Below are positions 1-6,977 of a stretch of DNA of 64,000 nt, one piece after another. Position 1 is the stretch's first letter. The number at the start of each line of letters is the position of its first letter. The stretch comes from Pseudorhizobium banfieldiae (GTDB lineage: Bacteria > Pseudomonadota > Alphaproteobacteria > Rhizobiales > Rhizobiaceae). Both the position numbers and the translations under genes were made by a program. The stretch lies in NCBI RefSeq assembly GCF_000967425.1, contig NZ_FO082821.1, positions 62,001 through 126,000 of the forward strand, written 5' to 3'. Below the pieces are notes generated by a model. That model did not search any database. It saw only the letters and a program-made list of their open reading frames with translations, and had not been told where the DNA came from.

Positions 1-603
1 CTTGCCGACCGATTGCGCAACGTGAATCGGTCCCCGCAAGCGCCCGACATAGATGCAAATCTGACATGCGCGGATGTCGAAAACGACATGCACATACAGA
101 TTACAACCCCAAGACCTTTTGAAGCTCGTAATGATGAACGGCGTTCGCCTAACGGCGAACAAATCAGTTCGTTAAGGGCTGGCTCCGCCAGCAAGAGGGC
201 TTTTGAGGAAAGCCTGGGGAGCCGTTCGCGCCAAAGCAATAGGCAACTGCAAGTGCGGCCTTCACTTGTGGCGCTGGAAGATGTGTGGCGGGCTACGCCA
301 AGCCTTGCCGAATATGGCTACCAGCCCCCGCGTAGTTGGGCGGACCTGGACCGGATCGCTCCCAAACTTTGCCGCATCGCCGGCGTGTCCGAGGATGCGC
401 GCCAGCGGGCCGTGGACCGAATGGGCCAGCAGGCGGCTGCCGTTGCGATCGCTCTCACCTTTGAGAAATACACGCGCGCAGAAATCAGCTCGCCGGGCGG
501 GTATTTGCGGGCCATGACAGACCGCGCCGCGAGCGGAGAGCTTCACCTGAACCGCTCGGTATTTGGGCTGGCAGCCCGCAATTCAATGGAGGCGCGCACT
601 TGA
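1..603 (+). CDS. RepC-like replication protein, C-terminal part (cut by window start)
   Basis: The frame is open from base 1 to the TGA at 601-603, so the real start lies outside the window. The C-terminal half matches the end of the complete RepC at 6978-8216: an alternating Ala-rich helix (AAAVAIALTFEKY), then SSPGGYLRAMTDRAASGEL against SAGGYLRDLTRRARAGEF in RepC. The AT-rich stretch with DMHIQITTP near 85-125 parallels CHIQNSKPES in RepC. It is therefore the C-terminal part of a second RepC/RP-C_C-type replication initiator; the DNA-binding N-terminal half is not visible. It overlaps the next gene (TGATG), suggesting translational coupling. Whether it is a functional initiator or a remnant cannot be told from here. 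Confidence 0.7.
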   Translation, partial: LADRLRNVNRSPQAPDIDANLTCADVENDMHIQITTPRPFEARNDERRSPNGEQISSLRAGSASKRAFEESLGSRSRQSNRQLQVRPSLVALEDVWRATPSLAEYGYQPPRSWADLDRIAPKLCRIAGVSEDARQRAVDRMGQQAAAVAIALTFEKYTRAEISSPGGYLRAMTDRAASGELHLNRSVFGLAARNSMEART

Positions 604-1106
604 TGAATATTCGCTTGGTGGGAGCCGCGCTGGCTGCGCTTCTGTTCACTGCCTCCGCTGCGTCGGCCGATTTTTCAGGCCAGGCGCGGGTGATTGATGG
701 AGACACCTTCAGCATTCGTCAGCAGAGGATCCGCATTGCGGCTATTGATGCTTGTGAGCGCGATCAAACCGGCTTCAGGAATGGCGCGATATGGAGGTGC
801 GGCATCGAGGCACGACGGTTCCTCGCCAGCTTGATCGATGGCAAGCATGTCCGCTGCATTGAAGTCGATCGAGACCAGTACAAACGCCTTGTCGGCCAGT
901 GCTTCGTCGATGGCTCGGATATTGGCCTTGAAATGGTGAAGGCGGGCCAAGCCAGCCTCCTGTTGCGCTATCTGCCAAGATCCCACCCGATCGACCTGAG
1001 CCAGTACCGCCACGCCGAGGATCGTGCCCGACAGCGAGGCCAAGGCTTGTGGGGCGCCCAGGTTGAACCGCCCTCCTCCTATCGCCGCAGCCATTCCGGC
1101 AACTGA
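603..1106 (+). CDS. Secreted thermonuclease (SNase-like) family protein
   Basis: 167 residues with a signal peptide (MNIRL start, hydrophobic core, ASA-D cleavage region near 22). The SNase fold signature is intact: VIDGDTF, the IRIAAIDACE strand carrying Arg, Asp and Glu, and DQYKRLVGQC, where the Arg corresponds to the second catalytic Arg of staphylococcal nuclease. I infer a Ca-dependent exported nuclease. ATG at 603 is chosen over the TTG at 600 because it overlaps the preceding stop. Four cysteines (DAC, WRC, VRC, GQC) match those of the three degenerate paralogues beside virB at 27.5-29.3 kb. The role on a conjugative plasmid is unknown; trimming of DNA or cell-surface function are possibilities. 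Confidence 0.8.
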   Translation: MNIRLVGAALAALLFTASAASADFSGQARVIDGDTFSIRQQRIRIAAIDACERDQTGFRNGAIWRCGIEARRFLASLIDGKHVRCIEVDRDQYKRLVGQCFVDGSDIGLEMVKAGQASLLLRYLPRSHPIDLSQYRHAEDRARQRGQGLWGAQVEPPSSYRRSHSGN

Positions 1107-1500
1107 ACGACTGGGGCGCTCATATGGGCAACAGATGGCGAGATCTCATGTTATGGCGAAACCATCGGTTACCCCAGCCTCTTGTTTCAGGCTGCTGGTT
1201 CGGCTGCATTCAGCTCAATCCCGCCCGCTACCAGTGTAGATGTCCCATTTGTCGAGGTGACGTATTGCTGCAAGCGCTCAGGCCCCACACCTCCAAAGTG
1301 GTTGCTCTTGATGCCCGTTCGCACGGCGACGCGGTTAGCGCAAAGCTGTTCGTCTCCAAATTTTCCCCGCCTTTGGCTTCCTCGCGAAACAAAATTTTCC
1401 GCCGCCCAGCCTCCTTCGCTGCGCTCCGGCCTACGGTGCGCACCGCTTTTCGCCGTGCCTTATGAACGATCATCGCAACCACCATAGAGGAGTGATTAAC
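1107..1500. other. Non-coding stretch upstream of the DUF736 gene
   Basis: No convincing coding sequence; the overlapping short frames lack family resemblance and plausible ribosome-binding sites. The last 100 bases hold a GC-rich segment with the short palindrome GGTGCGCACC and the ribosome-binding site GAGGAG just before the DUF736 start. It lies in the predicted leading region of transfer, so a single-strand-active promoter is possible, but no strong hairpin promoter was identified. Confidence 0.4.
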
Positions 1501-1833
1501 ATGAGCATGACCAACTTCATCCAGTTCGACAAAGACGACATCGACAACGCCAAGGGAACCGGCCTCATCTCCACCATCGACCGGGACCTGGACATCAAGG
1601 TTACACCGTTCGACTCCACAAACGAAAAGGCTCCGACGCATCGCGTCTATGCCAAGTCACCTCGCGGCCACGACATCGAAGTTGGCGGCATCTGGAAGAA
1701 GACCAGCGGCGAAGGGAAGCCCTACTACACGCTCTCCATCAAGCGCCTCGGCTTCAATGCCAACCTGGGTCGCTATCCCGGCCAAGATGACCTGGCACTG
1801 CAGGCCATCATCGAGTGGGAACCGCGCGATTGA
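1501..1833 (+). CDS. DUF736 family protein
   Basis: 110 residues. MTNFIQFDKDD at the start, a basic central stretch (HRVYAKSPRGHDIEVGGIW), then YYTLSIKRLGFNANLGR and a C-terminal ALQAIIEWEP, the usual pattern of DUF736 proteins common on alphaproteobacterial plasmids. Function is not established; family members are small and cytoplasmic and often sit with antirestriction and conjugation genes, as here with ardC. The ATG at 1501 has GAGGAG upstream at suitable spacing; an in-frame ATG at 1462 lacks one. A hairpin terminator follows at 1847-1866. Confidence 0.85.
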   Translation: MSMTNFIQFDKDDIDNAKGTGLISTIDRDLDIKVTPFDSTNEKAPTHRVYAKSPRGHDIEVGGIWKKTSGEGKPYYTLSIKRLGFNANLGRYPGQDDLALQAIIEWEPRD

Positions 1834-1846
1834 TTGCTCTTGGAGG

Positions 1847-1866
1847 CCCGATCTCTGATCGGGTTT
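1847..1866 (+). terminator. Rho-independent terminator after DUF736
   Basis: Perfect 7-bp stem CCCGATC/GATCGGG with a TCT loop followed by TTT, 13 bases after the DUF736 stop. The short T run makes it modest. Confidence 0.5.
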
Positions 1867-1953
1867 CCACCCTCAAAGAGCCGGATTTCCTCGCTTTCGC
1901 TGGATATTCGGCGCGTTTCATGCTAAGTTGAGCAGTAACTGGAGGCTTTGCCG

Positions 1954-2160
1954 ATGAACGTTCATGCCCCCCGCCCCGATCGCTCTCCGGAAGCTGTTGC
2001 TTCCCGGAAGAAGGCCGTCGATCAGGCTCGCGCCGCCAACATGCGGCAGGGTTACACCGGCGATCCGGTTTTGGAAGAAGCAAACGGCCGTTACGTTGCG
2101 GGAGACATCACTTCCGAGGAAATGCGCCAAGAGCTGCTGTCCCGCTTCAAGCGGGCTTGA
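1954..2160 (+). CDS. VbhA-like antitoxin of the Fic toxin
   Basis: 68 residues. Similar to VbhA, the antitoxin that blocks the Fic AMP-transferase VbhT: RKKAVDQARAANMRQGY followed by GRYVAGDITSEEMRQELL. GGAGG at 1941-1945 fixes the ATG at 1954 rather than the upstream TTG. In canonical VbhA the inhibitory motif is Ser-x-x-x-Glu-Gly; here the aligned stretch reads A-N-M-R-Q-G, so both the Ser and the inhibitory Glu are replaced (Ala, Gln). The downstream toxin carries a matching change. It presumably forms a complex with the Fic protein and may also protect the recipient during conjugation. Confidence 0.8.
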   Translation: MNVHAPRPDRSPEAVASRKKAVDQARAANMRQGYTGDPVLEEANGRYVAGDITSEEMRQELLSRFKRA

Positions 2161-2182
2161 TCATCACCTAGAGATTTGTCGC

Positions 2183-2211
2183 GGCCGCCTGTGATCTCAG
2201 GCGGCCTTTTT
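2183..2211 (+). terminator. Terminator/attenuator between antitoxin and Fic toxin
   Basis: Perfect 8-bp GC-rich stem GGCCGCCT/AGGCGGCC, 8-base loop, then TTTTT ending 2-3 bases before the first possible toxin start. It should reduce read-through from the antitoxin into the toxin gene. Confidence 0.75.
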
Positions 2212-2225
2212 GCATGAGGTTTCGC

Positions 2226-3290
2226 GTGGTCCGCGATGATGAAGCCAAAGGCTCCTACACCTATCCCAACACTTCAGAGGATAAGGATTTCAAGGATGTT
2301 CTGAAGAACAAACTGGATATCAGGAGCCATTCAGCGCTGCGTGAAGCCGAATACGCTTTTACGGCTTTGAGACAAACGGAGCTCGCCGAGGGAAAAGGCC
2401 CTACCGGTAATCACGACGCAGCGCATCTGAAGGCTCTGCACGGCTACATCTTTCAGGATGTCTATGAATGGGCAGGACATACGCGCAATGAAAGTCCTGT
2501 CGTCGATGGGCAGCGGGTAGAGCCGGTAGGTGGGCTTTCGAAGGGCGACACGACCTTCCTGCACGGTTCGCGGATTGAAATGGGCCTCAACGAGGCGCTG
2601 AGGCCCGCCAGAGACGATCAGGGCCTAAGAGCTGCGACACCTGAGCAATTTGCTGAGAAAGCCGCGCACGTCCTTTCTGAGCTGAATTACGTTCACGCTT
2701 TTCGGGAAGGCAATGGAAGGGCAAACGAGGCGCTAGTGGTCTCGTTGGGCCGCACCTACGGTCATGACATCGATCTTACCGTCATCACCAAGCCTCGCAT
2801 GATCGAGGCATCCATTGAGACCACCAATGATCCGTCCAGTCCGGCGATGAAGCATCTCATCCAGGATGCGATGGATCCTAACCGCCGCGAGGCTATCCGC
2901 AGTGCCATGTCAGATCTTGAGCAGGCTGGCGAGAAACCGTTCGAGCACAACATCCGCACGGCCCGCCCGGGCGAAGTGATCGAAGGACAGGTTCTCGGGC
3001 ATGACAATCGCGTGGCGAGCCTCGTGACCGACAGGGGGATTGTGGCCGTTGACCGCGCTGACCTTCCCGAGCGGATGCCTCCCGACGACGAGGAGGTGAA
3101 GTTCACCGCTCGATCTGATTTCAAGACTCTGGGGCGGCCGGAACAGGTCCAAGATGCCCAATCGCAGCCAGGTCAGCAAAAGGCCCAAGAGCCTCAGTCG
3201 CAGCACATCAACGCCGAGCTTAAGGCTATCGAAGCGCAGCAGTTTGTCGATCGCCAGCGAAACCGCGACCAAGACGACCGAGAGCGCTGA
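2226..3290 (+). CDS. Fic-domain protein (VbhT-like), probable secretion substrate
   Basis: 354 residues from GTG 2226, chosen because TGAGG lies 6 bases upstream; ATG 2214 sits directly against the terminator T run without a ribosome-binding site. The Fic fold is clear: DVYEWAGHTR, the flap GGLSKGDTTF, and the active-site loop HAFREGNGRANE (about 157-168). Canonical Fic is HxFx(D/E)GNGRxxR; the last Arg, which orients ATP and is contacted by the inhibitory Glu, is Glu here. After the Fic domain comes an OB-like beta region (EVIEGQVLGHDNRVASLV), a Gln-rich linker and a charged tail ending QRNRDQDDRER, very like the relaxase C-terminus QRERNRDDRDR. Family members transfer AMP onto target proteins; I infer an effector exported by the plasmid's own VirB/D4 system. 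Confidence 0.85.
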   Translation: MVRDDEAKGSYTYPNTSEDKDFKDVLKNKLDIRSHSALREAEYAFTALRQTELAEGKGPTGNHDAAHLKALHGYIFQDVYEWAGHTRNESPVVDGQRVEPVGGLSKGDTTFLHGSRIEMGLNEALRPARDDQGLRAATPEQFAEKAAHVLSELNYVHAFREGNGRANEALVVSLGRTYGHDIDLTVITKPRMIEASIETTNDPSSPAMKHLIQDAMDPNRREAIRSAMSDLEQAGEKPFEHNIRTARPGEVIEGQVLGHDNRVASLVTDRGIVAVDRADLPERMPPDDEEVKFTARSDFKTLGRPEQVQDAQSQPGQQKAQEPQSQHINAELKAIEAQQFVDRQRNRDQDDRER

Positions 3291-3359
3291 CCTGCGACCC
3301 GGTCGCTGCAGTGAGGGCCTGTGTCATTGGCCGGGGTGCCGGAGCTCTGCGCTCTCCCC

Positions 3360-3384
3360 TGTCCGTTGGATGATTTGACGGACA
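3360..3384. repeat. Inverted repeat upstream of ardC
   Basis: TGTCCGT and ACGGACA (7 bp, perfect) separated by 11 bases, about 130 bases before ardC in the predicted leading region. It could be an operator or part of a folded single-strand promoter; no further support. Confidence 0.3.
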
Positions 3385-3511
3385 AACTACGATAGCCCCT
3401 CCCCCATTCAACCGCTTGCGCGGTCCTACACTCCGTTGCGGCCCTACGGGTGCATGGGGTCGTTTCGCTATCTTCGGATCTTTGCCGTCAACCAACGAAC
3501 AGGAGACGGCG

Positions 3512-4381
3512 ATGCAGAGCGTAAAGGACACCTACCAGCGGATCACCGACACCATCATTCAGCAGCTCGAGGCCGGCACCAAGCCTTGGATCTGGCCATG
3601 GCGCGGAAACAGCCGCAGGTCGGCTACGCCGCTCCGCGCCTCCGGCGAAGCCTATCGCGGCATCAACGTGGTCATGCTGTGGCTCTCCGGGCAACTCGCC
3701 GGCTACGACGAAAACACATGGATGACTTACCGGCAGGCTCAGGAGCTTGGTGCTCAGGTCCGCAAGGGCGAACAAGGAACCCTCGTCGTCAAGTACGGCA
3801 CCTTCACGCCGAAGGAGCAGGAGGCGGACGATCGTGCAATCCCTTATCTCAAGGGCTACACCGTCTTCAACGTCGAGCAGATCGACAACCTGCCTGACCG
3901 CTTCAAGAGCCCGGCCGAGGCGGCGCCGATCGAGCCGGTTCCGGTTATCGACCATGTCGAAACCTTCATTCGGGCCACAGGCGCAAAGATAGCCTACGGC
4001 GGAAAGCAAGCCTGCTATCGCCCTGGCCCCGATGACATTCAAATGCCGGAGCGCGGTCGGTTCCTCAGCGAGGTTCATCTTTACAGCACGATTTTTCATG
4101 AGCTCGGGCACTGGAGCGGCGCAAAATCACGCCTTGATCGTGACCTTAGCGGGCGGTTCGGGAGCGAGACCTACGCAATGGAGGAGCTTATTGCCGAAAT
4201 CTCAGCCGCGTTTGTCTGCGCCGATCTTGGCATTGAGCATGATCCGCGAGACAACACCGCGACTTACGTTGAAAACTGGCTCAAGGTGCTGAAGCAGGAT
4301 TCACGTGCAGTCATCACTGCCGCCGCGAAGGCTCAGGCAGTCGCTGACTATCTCCGACAATTCAGCTCTTCTACAGGGTAG
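3512..4381 (+). CDS. ardC: ArdC-like antirestriction protein (zincin fold)
   Basis: 289 residues. N-terminal ssDNA-binding ArdC domain (LEAGTKPWIWPW, then YRGINVVMLWLS and WMTYRQAQELGAQVRKGEQG) and a C-terminal zincin-like metallopeptidase domain with FHELGHW (HExxH at about 196-200) and a downstream EELIAEISAAF helix. Known family role: protects incoming single-stranded plasmid DNA from restriction in the recipient. AGGAGA at 3501 supports ATG 3512 over an in-frame start at 3416. It lies on the plus strand in the region expected to enter first, so the transferred minus strand is its template, which fits early expression. Confidence 0.9.
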   Translation: MQSVKDTYQRITDTIIQQLEAGTKPWIWPWRGNSRRSATPLRASGEAYRGINVVMLWLSGQLAGYDENTWMTYRQAQELGAQVRKGEQGTLVVKYGTFTPKEQEADDRAIPYLKGYTVFNVEQIDNLPDRFKSPAEAAPIEPVPVIDHVETFIRATGAKIAYGGKQACYRPGPDDIQMPERGRFLSEVHLYSTIFHELGHWSGAKSRLDRDLSGRFGSETYAMEELIAEISAAFVCADLGIEHDPRDNTATYVENWLKVLKQDSRAVITAAAKAQAVADYLRQFSSSTG

Positions 4382-4424
4382 GGGCCCTAGCAAAACTGTC
4401 GGGCCTCATGCGCATCGATCCAAA

Positions 4425-4442
4425 ACTTTACAACTGTAAAGT
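4425..4442. promoter_or_regulatory. Candidate parS centromere site of repABC
   Basis: 18-bp near-perfect palindrome ACTTTACAACTGTAAAGT (7-bp arms, 4-base centre), 120 bases upstream of repA. RepB (ParB) sites of repABC plasmids are palindromes of this size; a solitary half-site GTAAAGT recurs at 4531-4537. Confidence 0.55.
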
Positions 4443-4458
4443 CGGGCATCCTGGATGC

Positions 4459-4541
4459 GTTAACTTCTTGTTAACGAAAAACGCCTTGAAGAATCGGAGT
4501 CAGTCTGGCATCCCTGACGGAAATGATCTCGTAAAGTGATC
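4459..4541 (+). promoter_or_regulatory. repA upstream control region with short palindromes
   Basis: Contains GTTAAC twice (4459-4464 and 4470-4475, five bases apart) and the inverted repeat TGATC/GATCA flanking TCGTAAAGT at about 4524-4541, just before the repA ribosome-binding site. RepA/RepB autorepression operators of repABC units lie in this position; assignment is by location only. Confidence 0.4.
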
Positions 4542-4561
4542 AGAACCGTCAAGAGGTTTGA

Positions 4562-5776
4562 ATGTTGCAGCCAGCTTCTCAGAGCGTCAGAGACACTGCG
4601 TCGAAGATCGAGGTCTACACCTCGAAACTCTCTGCGGAGCTGAACGATATGCGTGAAGCTGTCTATCCACCCTCTGCGCAGAAAACATTTGGCCGGACAT
4701 TCTCAACCCTTGACCTAGTGAGGCTACTCAAGGTTCCGGAAAGTACTCTTCGCCAGTTGACGCTGGAAGGGAAGGGGCCTTTGCCCGAGCGCGCAGAAAA
4801 CAATAGGCGAACGTACACGATAGAGCAGGTCAAGGAACTGAGGCGATTCCTGGCCGAACTTCGTCCTGACGAAGCTGGCGAGCTGCTTCCGCATCGTCGC
4901 AAAGGGGAAAAGCTTCAGGTAATTGCTACGGCGAATTTTAAAGGTGGTAGTTCCAAGACAACCACTTCTATCCATCTCGCACATTTTCTAGGGCTTCAGG
5001 GTTATCGGGTCTTGTGTCTGGATCTTGATCCGCAAGCATCGATGACTGCGCTATTTGGTATTCAGCCCGAGTTCGATCTCGGCGAGAACCAGACAGCCTA
5101 TGCAGCCATTCGATATGACAATGAGAGGCGGCCGCTCGCTGAAGTGATCCGGCCAACCTATTTCCCAGGTGTCGATCTAGTTCCTGGCAATCTGGAGCTA
5201 ATGGACTTTGAGTTTGATACCCCGTCCTATCTGACCTCGAAAACAAGAGATGACCTGGGTTTGTTTTTCGAGCGGTTAAGCAGTGCCCTGGCCCGCGTCG
5301 ATGATCGATACGATATCGTTATCATCGACACCCCACCGTCCCTTGGATACTCGACACTCGCTGCTCTTTATGCAGCCACGTCCTTAATCATTACCGTTCA
5401 CCCGGCGATGCTCGACGTTGCATCGTGCAATCAGTTCCTGATCATGATCTCCGATCTATCGGAGGTGCTGGGGCAGTTTGGAGCTAAATTCGAGCATGAC
5501 TTTTTCCGCTTCCTGCTCACGCGCGTGAACCCGAATGACGGGCCGCAGAAGTACATGTCCGGAGTCATGCGCCGATTGTTTGGTGATGATGTACTCGTTG
5601 CGGAGGCGCTCGAATCGACGGCAATCGCCGGTGCAGCGGTAGCGAAGAAGACCCTATACGAGCTTGAGTCGGGTGAGGTCGGTCGTGAAGCGTTGAAGCG
5701 CGCAATTGAGAGCGCTGACCGAGTTAACTCCGAGATCCTCGACCTCGTTCACAAAGTTTGGGGACGTAGCACATGA
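4562..5776 (+). CDS. repA: RepA, ParA-type plasmid partitioning ATPase
   Basis: 404 residues. N-terminal winged-helix/HTH region (about 45-105, with LVRLLKVPESTLRQL) followed by a ParA ATPase with deviant Walker A FKGGSSKTT (about 126-134), CLDLDPQASMTALFG and the Walker B-like IVIIDTPPSLG. Together with RepB it segregates the plasmid and represses the repABC promoter. AAGAGG precedes the ATG with good spacing. The stop overlaps the repB start (ATGA), so the two are translationally coupled. Confidence 0.95.
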   Translation: MLQPASQSVRDTASKIEVYTSKLSAELNDMREAVYPPSAQKTFGRTFSTLDLVRLLKVPESTLRQLTLEGKGPLPERAENNRRTYTIEQVKELRRFLAELRPDEAGELLPHRRKGEKLQVIATANFKGGSSKTTTSIHLAHFLGLQGYRVLCLDLDPQASMTALFGIQPEFDLGENQTAYAAIRYDNERRPLAEVIRPTYFPGVDLVPGNLELMDFEFDTPSYLTSKTRDDLGLFFERLSSALARVDDRYDIVIIDTPPSLGYSTLAALYAATSLIITVHPAMLDVASCNQFLIMISDLSEVLGQFGAKFEHDFFRFLLTRVNPNDGPQKYMSGVMRRLFGDDVLVAEALESTAIAGAAVAKKTLYELESGEVGREALKRAIESADRVNSEILDLVHKVWGRST

Positions 5777-6786
5777 AGAAAAGCATCCTTCAGCGAATGG
5801 CGGCCGCCGAAAGCCGGACGGAATCTCCTGTGTGTTCGGACGCGTCCGACAAGCCCTCCCTGGCGCGGCGGCACTCTTCACCTGTCATTTCCAATGTGGG
5901 TCGGGCACTGACACAGCTCACAGAAGATAGTGTCATTTCACTCGATCCTGACCGTATCGACCGCTCCCCCTATAGAGATCGCTTTGGCAACGACGAGGAC
6001 GCGGCCAAAGAGCTCGAGGCGCTTAAGATTTCAATCGCAAGTGAAGGCCAAAAAATTCCAGTTCTTGTTCGGCCGCATCCGACGAGAGCGGATCATTACC
6101 AGCTTGCCTACGGTTACCGTCGATGGGCAGCGATCAAGGCCATAATGGCAGAATCGGATCGCCCAGAGACCATAAAGATCCGAGCCTATGTTCGAGAACT
6201 TTCCGATCGGCAGTTGATTGAAGAGCAATCACTCGAGAATGGTGTTCGGGAAAACCTGACCTGGATTGAGCAGGCAATGTGGGCCGTACAGCTGAAAAGT
6301 GCTGGCCTTTCCCATCGCGCCATGTGCCCAATCTTGGGAGCTTCAGAAGCGGCAATATCGCATCTTTTTCGAGTGACGGAGGCGGTTCCCGAAGACATCA
6401 TTCTTGCGATCGGAAGAGCAAAGGGAGTTGGTCGACCGAAATGGACCGCATTTGCCGAGTTGCTGAAAGATCCGAGCAGCGCAGCACGTGTTCGTAAAAT
6501 AATCGACACGGTCGAGTTTCGAGGCGCTGACAGCTCCAGCCGTATTGCCCAAGCGATACGAGCTGCAAGTTCAGCGGCCGACAAAGTGACTACGGAGCCA
6601 GCTGAAGAGATTGTTGACTTCGCCGTGGGTGACCGAGTTTTTGGCCGCATGAAGAGTAATTCGGCTGGAACTACGGTCTCAATCCCGAAGCAGGAACGCG
6701 CTTTCGCGCGCTGGCTCGCGGACCGAATGCCTGATCTTCTAAGCGAATACAACAATCGTTCAGATCGAACTCACCAAGAGGTGTGA
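5773..6786 (+). CDS. repB: RepB, ParB-type centromere-binding protein
   Basis: 337 residues. ParB/Srx-like N-terminal domain with LAYGYRRWAAIKAI and the ENGVRENLTWIEQA segment, followed by a KorB-like HTH (SHRAMCPILGASEAAISHLFRV). It binds parS sites, plausibly the palindrome upstream of repA, and loads RepA. It is followed by the antisense RNA gene and then repC, the standard repABC order. Confidence 0.95.
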   Translation: MKKSILQRMAAAESRTESPVCSDASDKPSLARRHSSPVISNVGRALTQLTEDSVISLDPDRIDRSPYRDRFGNDEDAAKELEALKISIASEGQKIPVLVRPHPTRADHYQLAYGYRRWAAIKAIMAESDRPETIKIRAYVRELSDRQLIEEQSLENGVRENLTWIEQAMWAVQLKSAGLSHRAMCPILGASEAAISHLFRVTEAVPEDIILAIGRAKGVGRPKWTAFAELLKDPSSAARVRKIIDTVEFRGADSSSRIAQAIRAASSAADKVTTEPAEEIVDFAVGDRVFGRMKSNSAGTTVSIPKQERAFARWLADRMPDLLSEYNNRSDRTHQEV

Positions 6787-6829
6787 TCGAGACACTCGTT
6801 AATTGGTCAAGAGGAGAGACCGCGACAAA

Positions 6830-6884
6830 AGAAAAAGGCCCCCAAAACGTTTCCGTCATGGAAGCCTCTCTCAATTCCTAGCAA
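6830..6884 (-). ncRNA. Counter-transcribed antisense RNA controlling repC (incA-type ctRNA)
   Basis: Lies on the minus strand between repB and repC. The transcript would start near 6884 and end in a hairpin GGCTTCC/GGGGGCC (two G-U pairs) followed by TTTTT at about 6831-6837. In repABC plasmids such a short ctRNA pairs with the repC leader and limits RepC synthesis and copy number; it is also an incompatibility determinant. The function is by family knowledge; promoter and terminator are read from the sequence. Confidence 0.8.
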
Positions 6885-6889
6885 GATCG

Positions 6890-6918
6890 AGAATCGCATT
6901 TCCATGAATCCCAGTCAA
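6890..6918 (-). promoter_or_regulatory. Sigma70-like promoter of the ctRNA
   Basis: On the minus strand TTGACT (6918-6913), 17-base spacer, GATTCT (6895-6890). Spacing is ideal and transcription would begin near 6884. Confidence 0.75.
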
Positions 6919-6977
6919 GAGTCTTTGGCATCGTTTTGGTGAGCGGATTTCTTTTGCCTGAAGAAAGGTGAAGGAAT

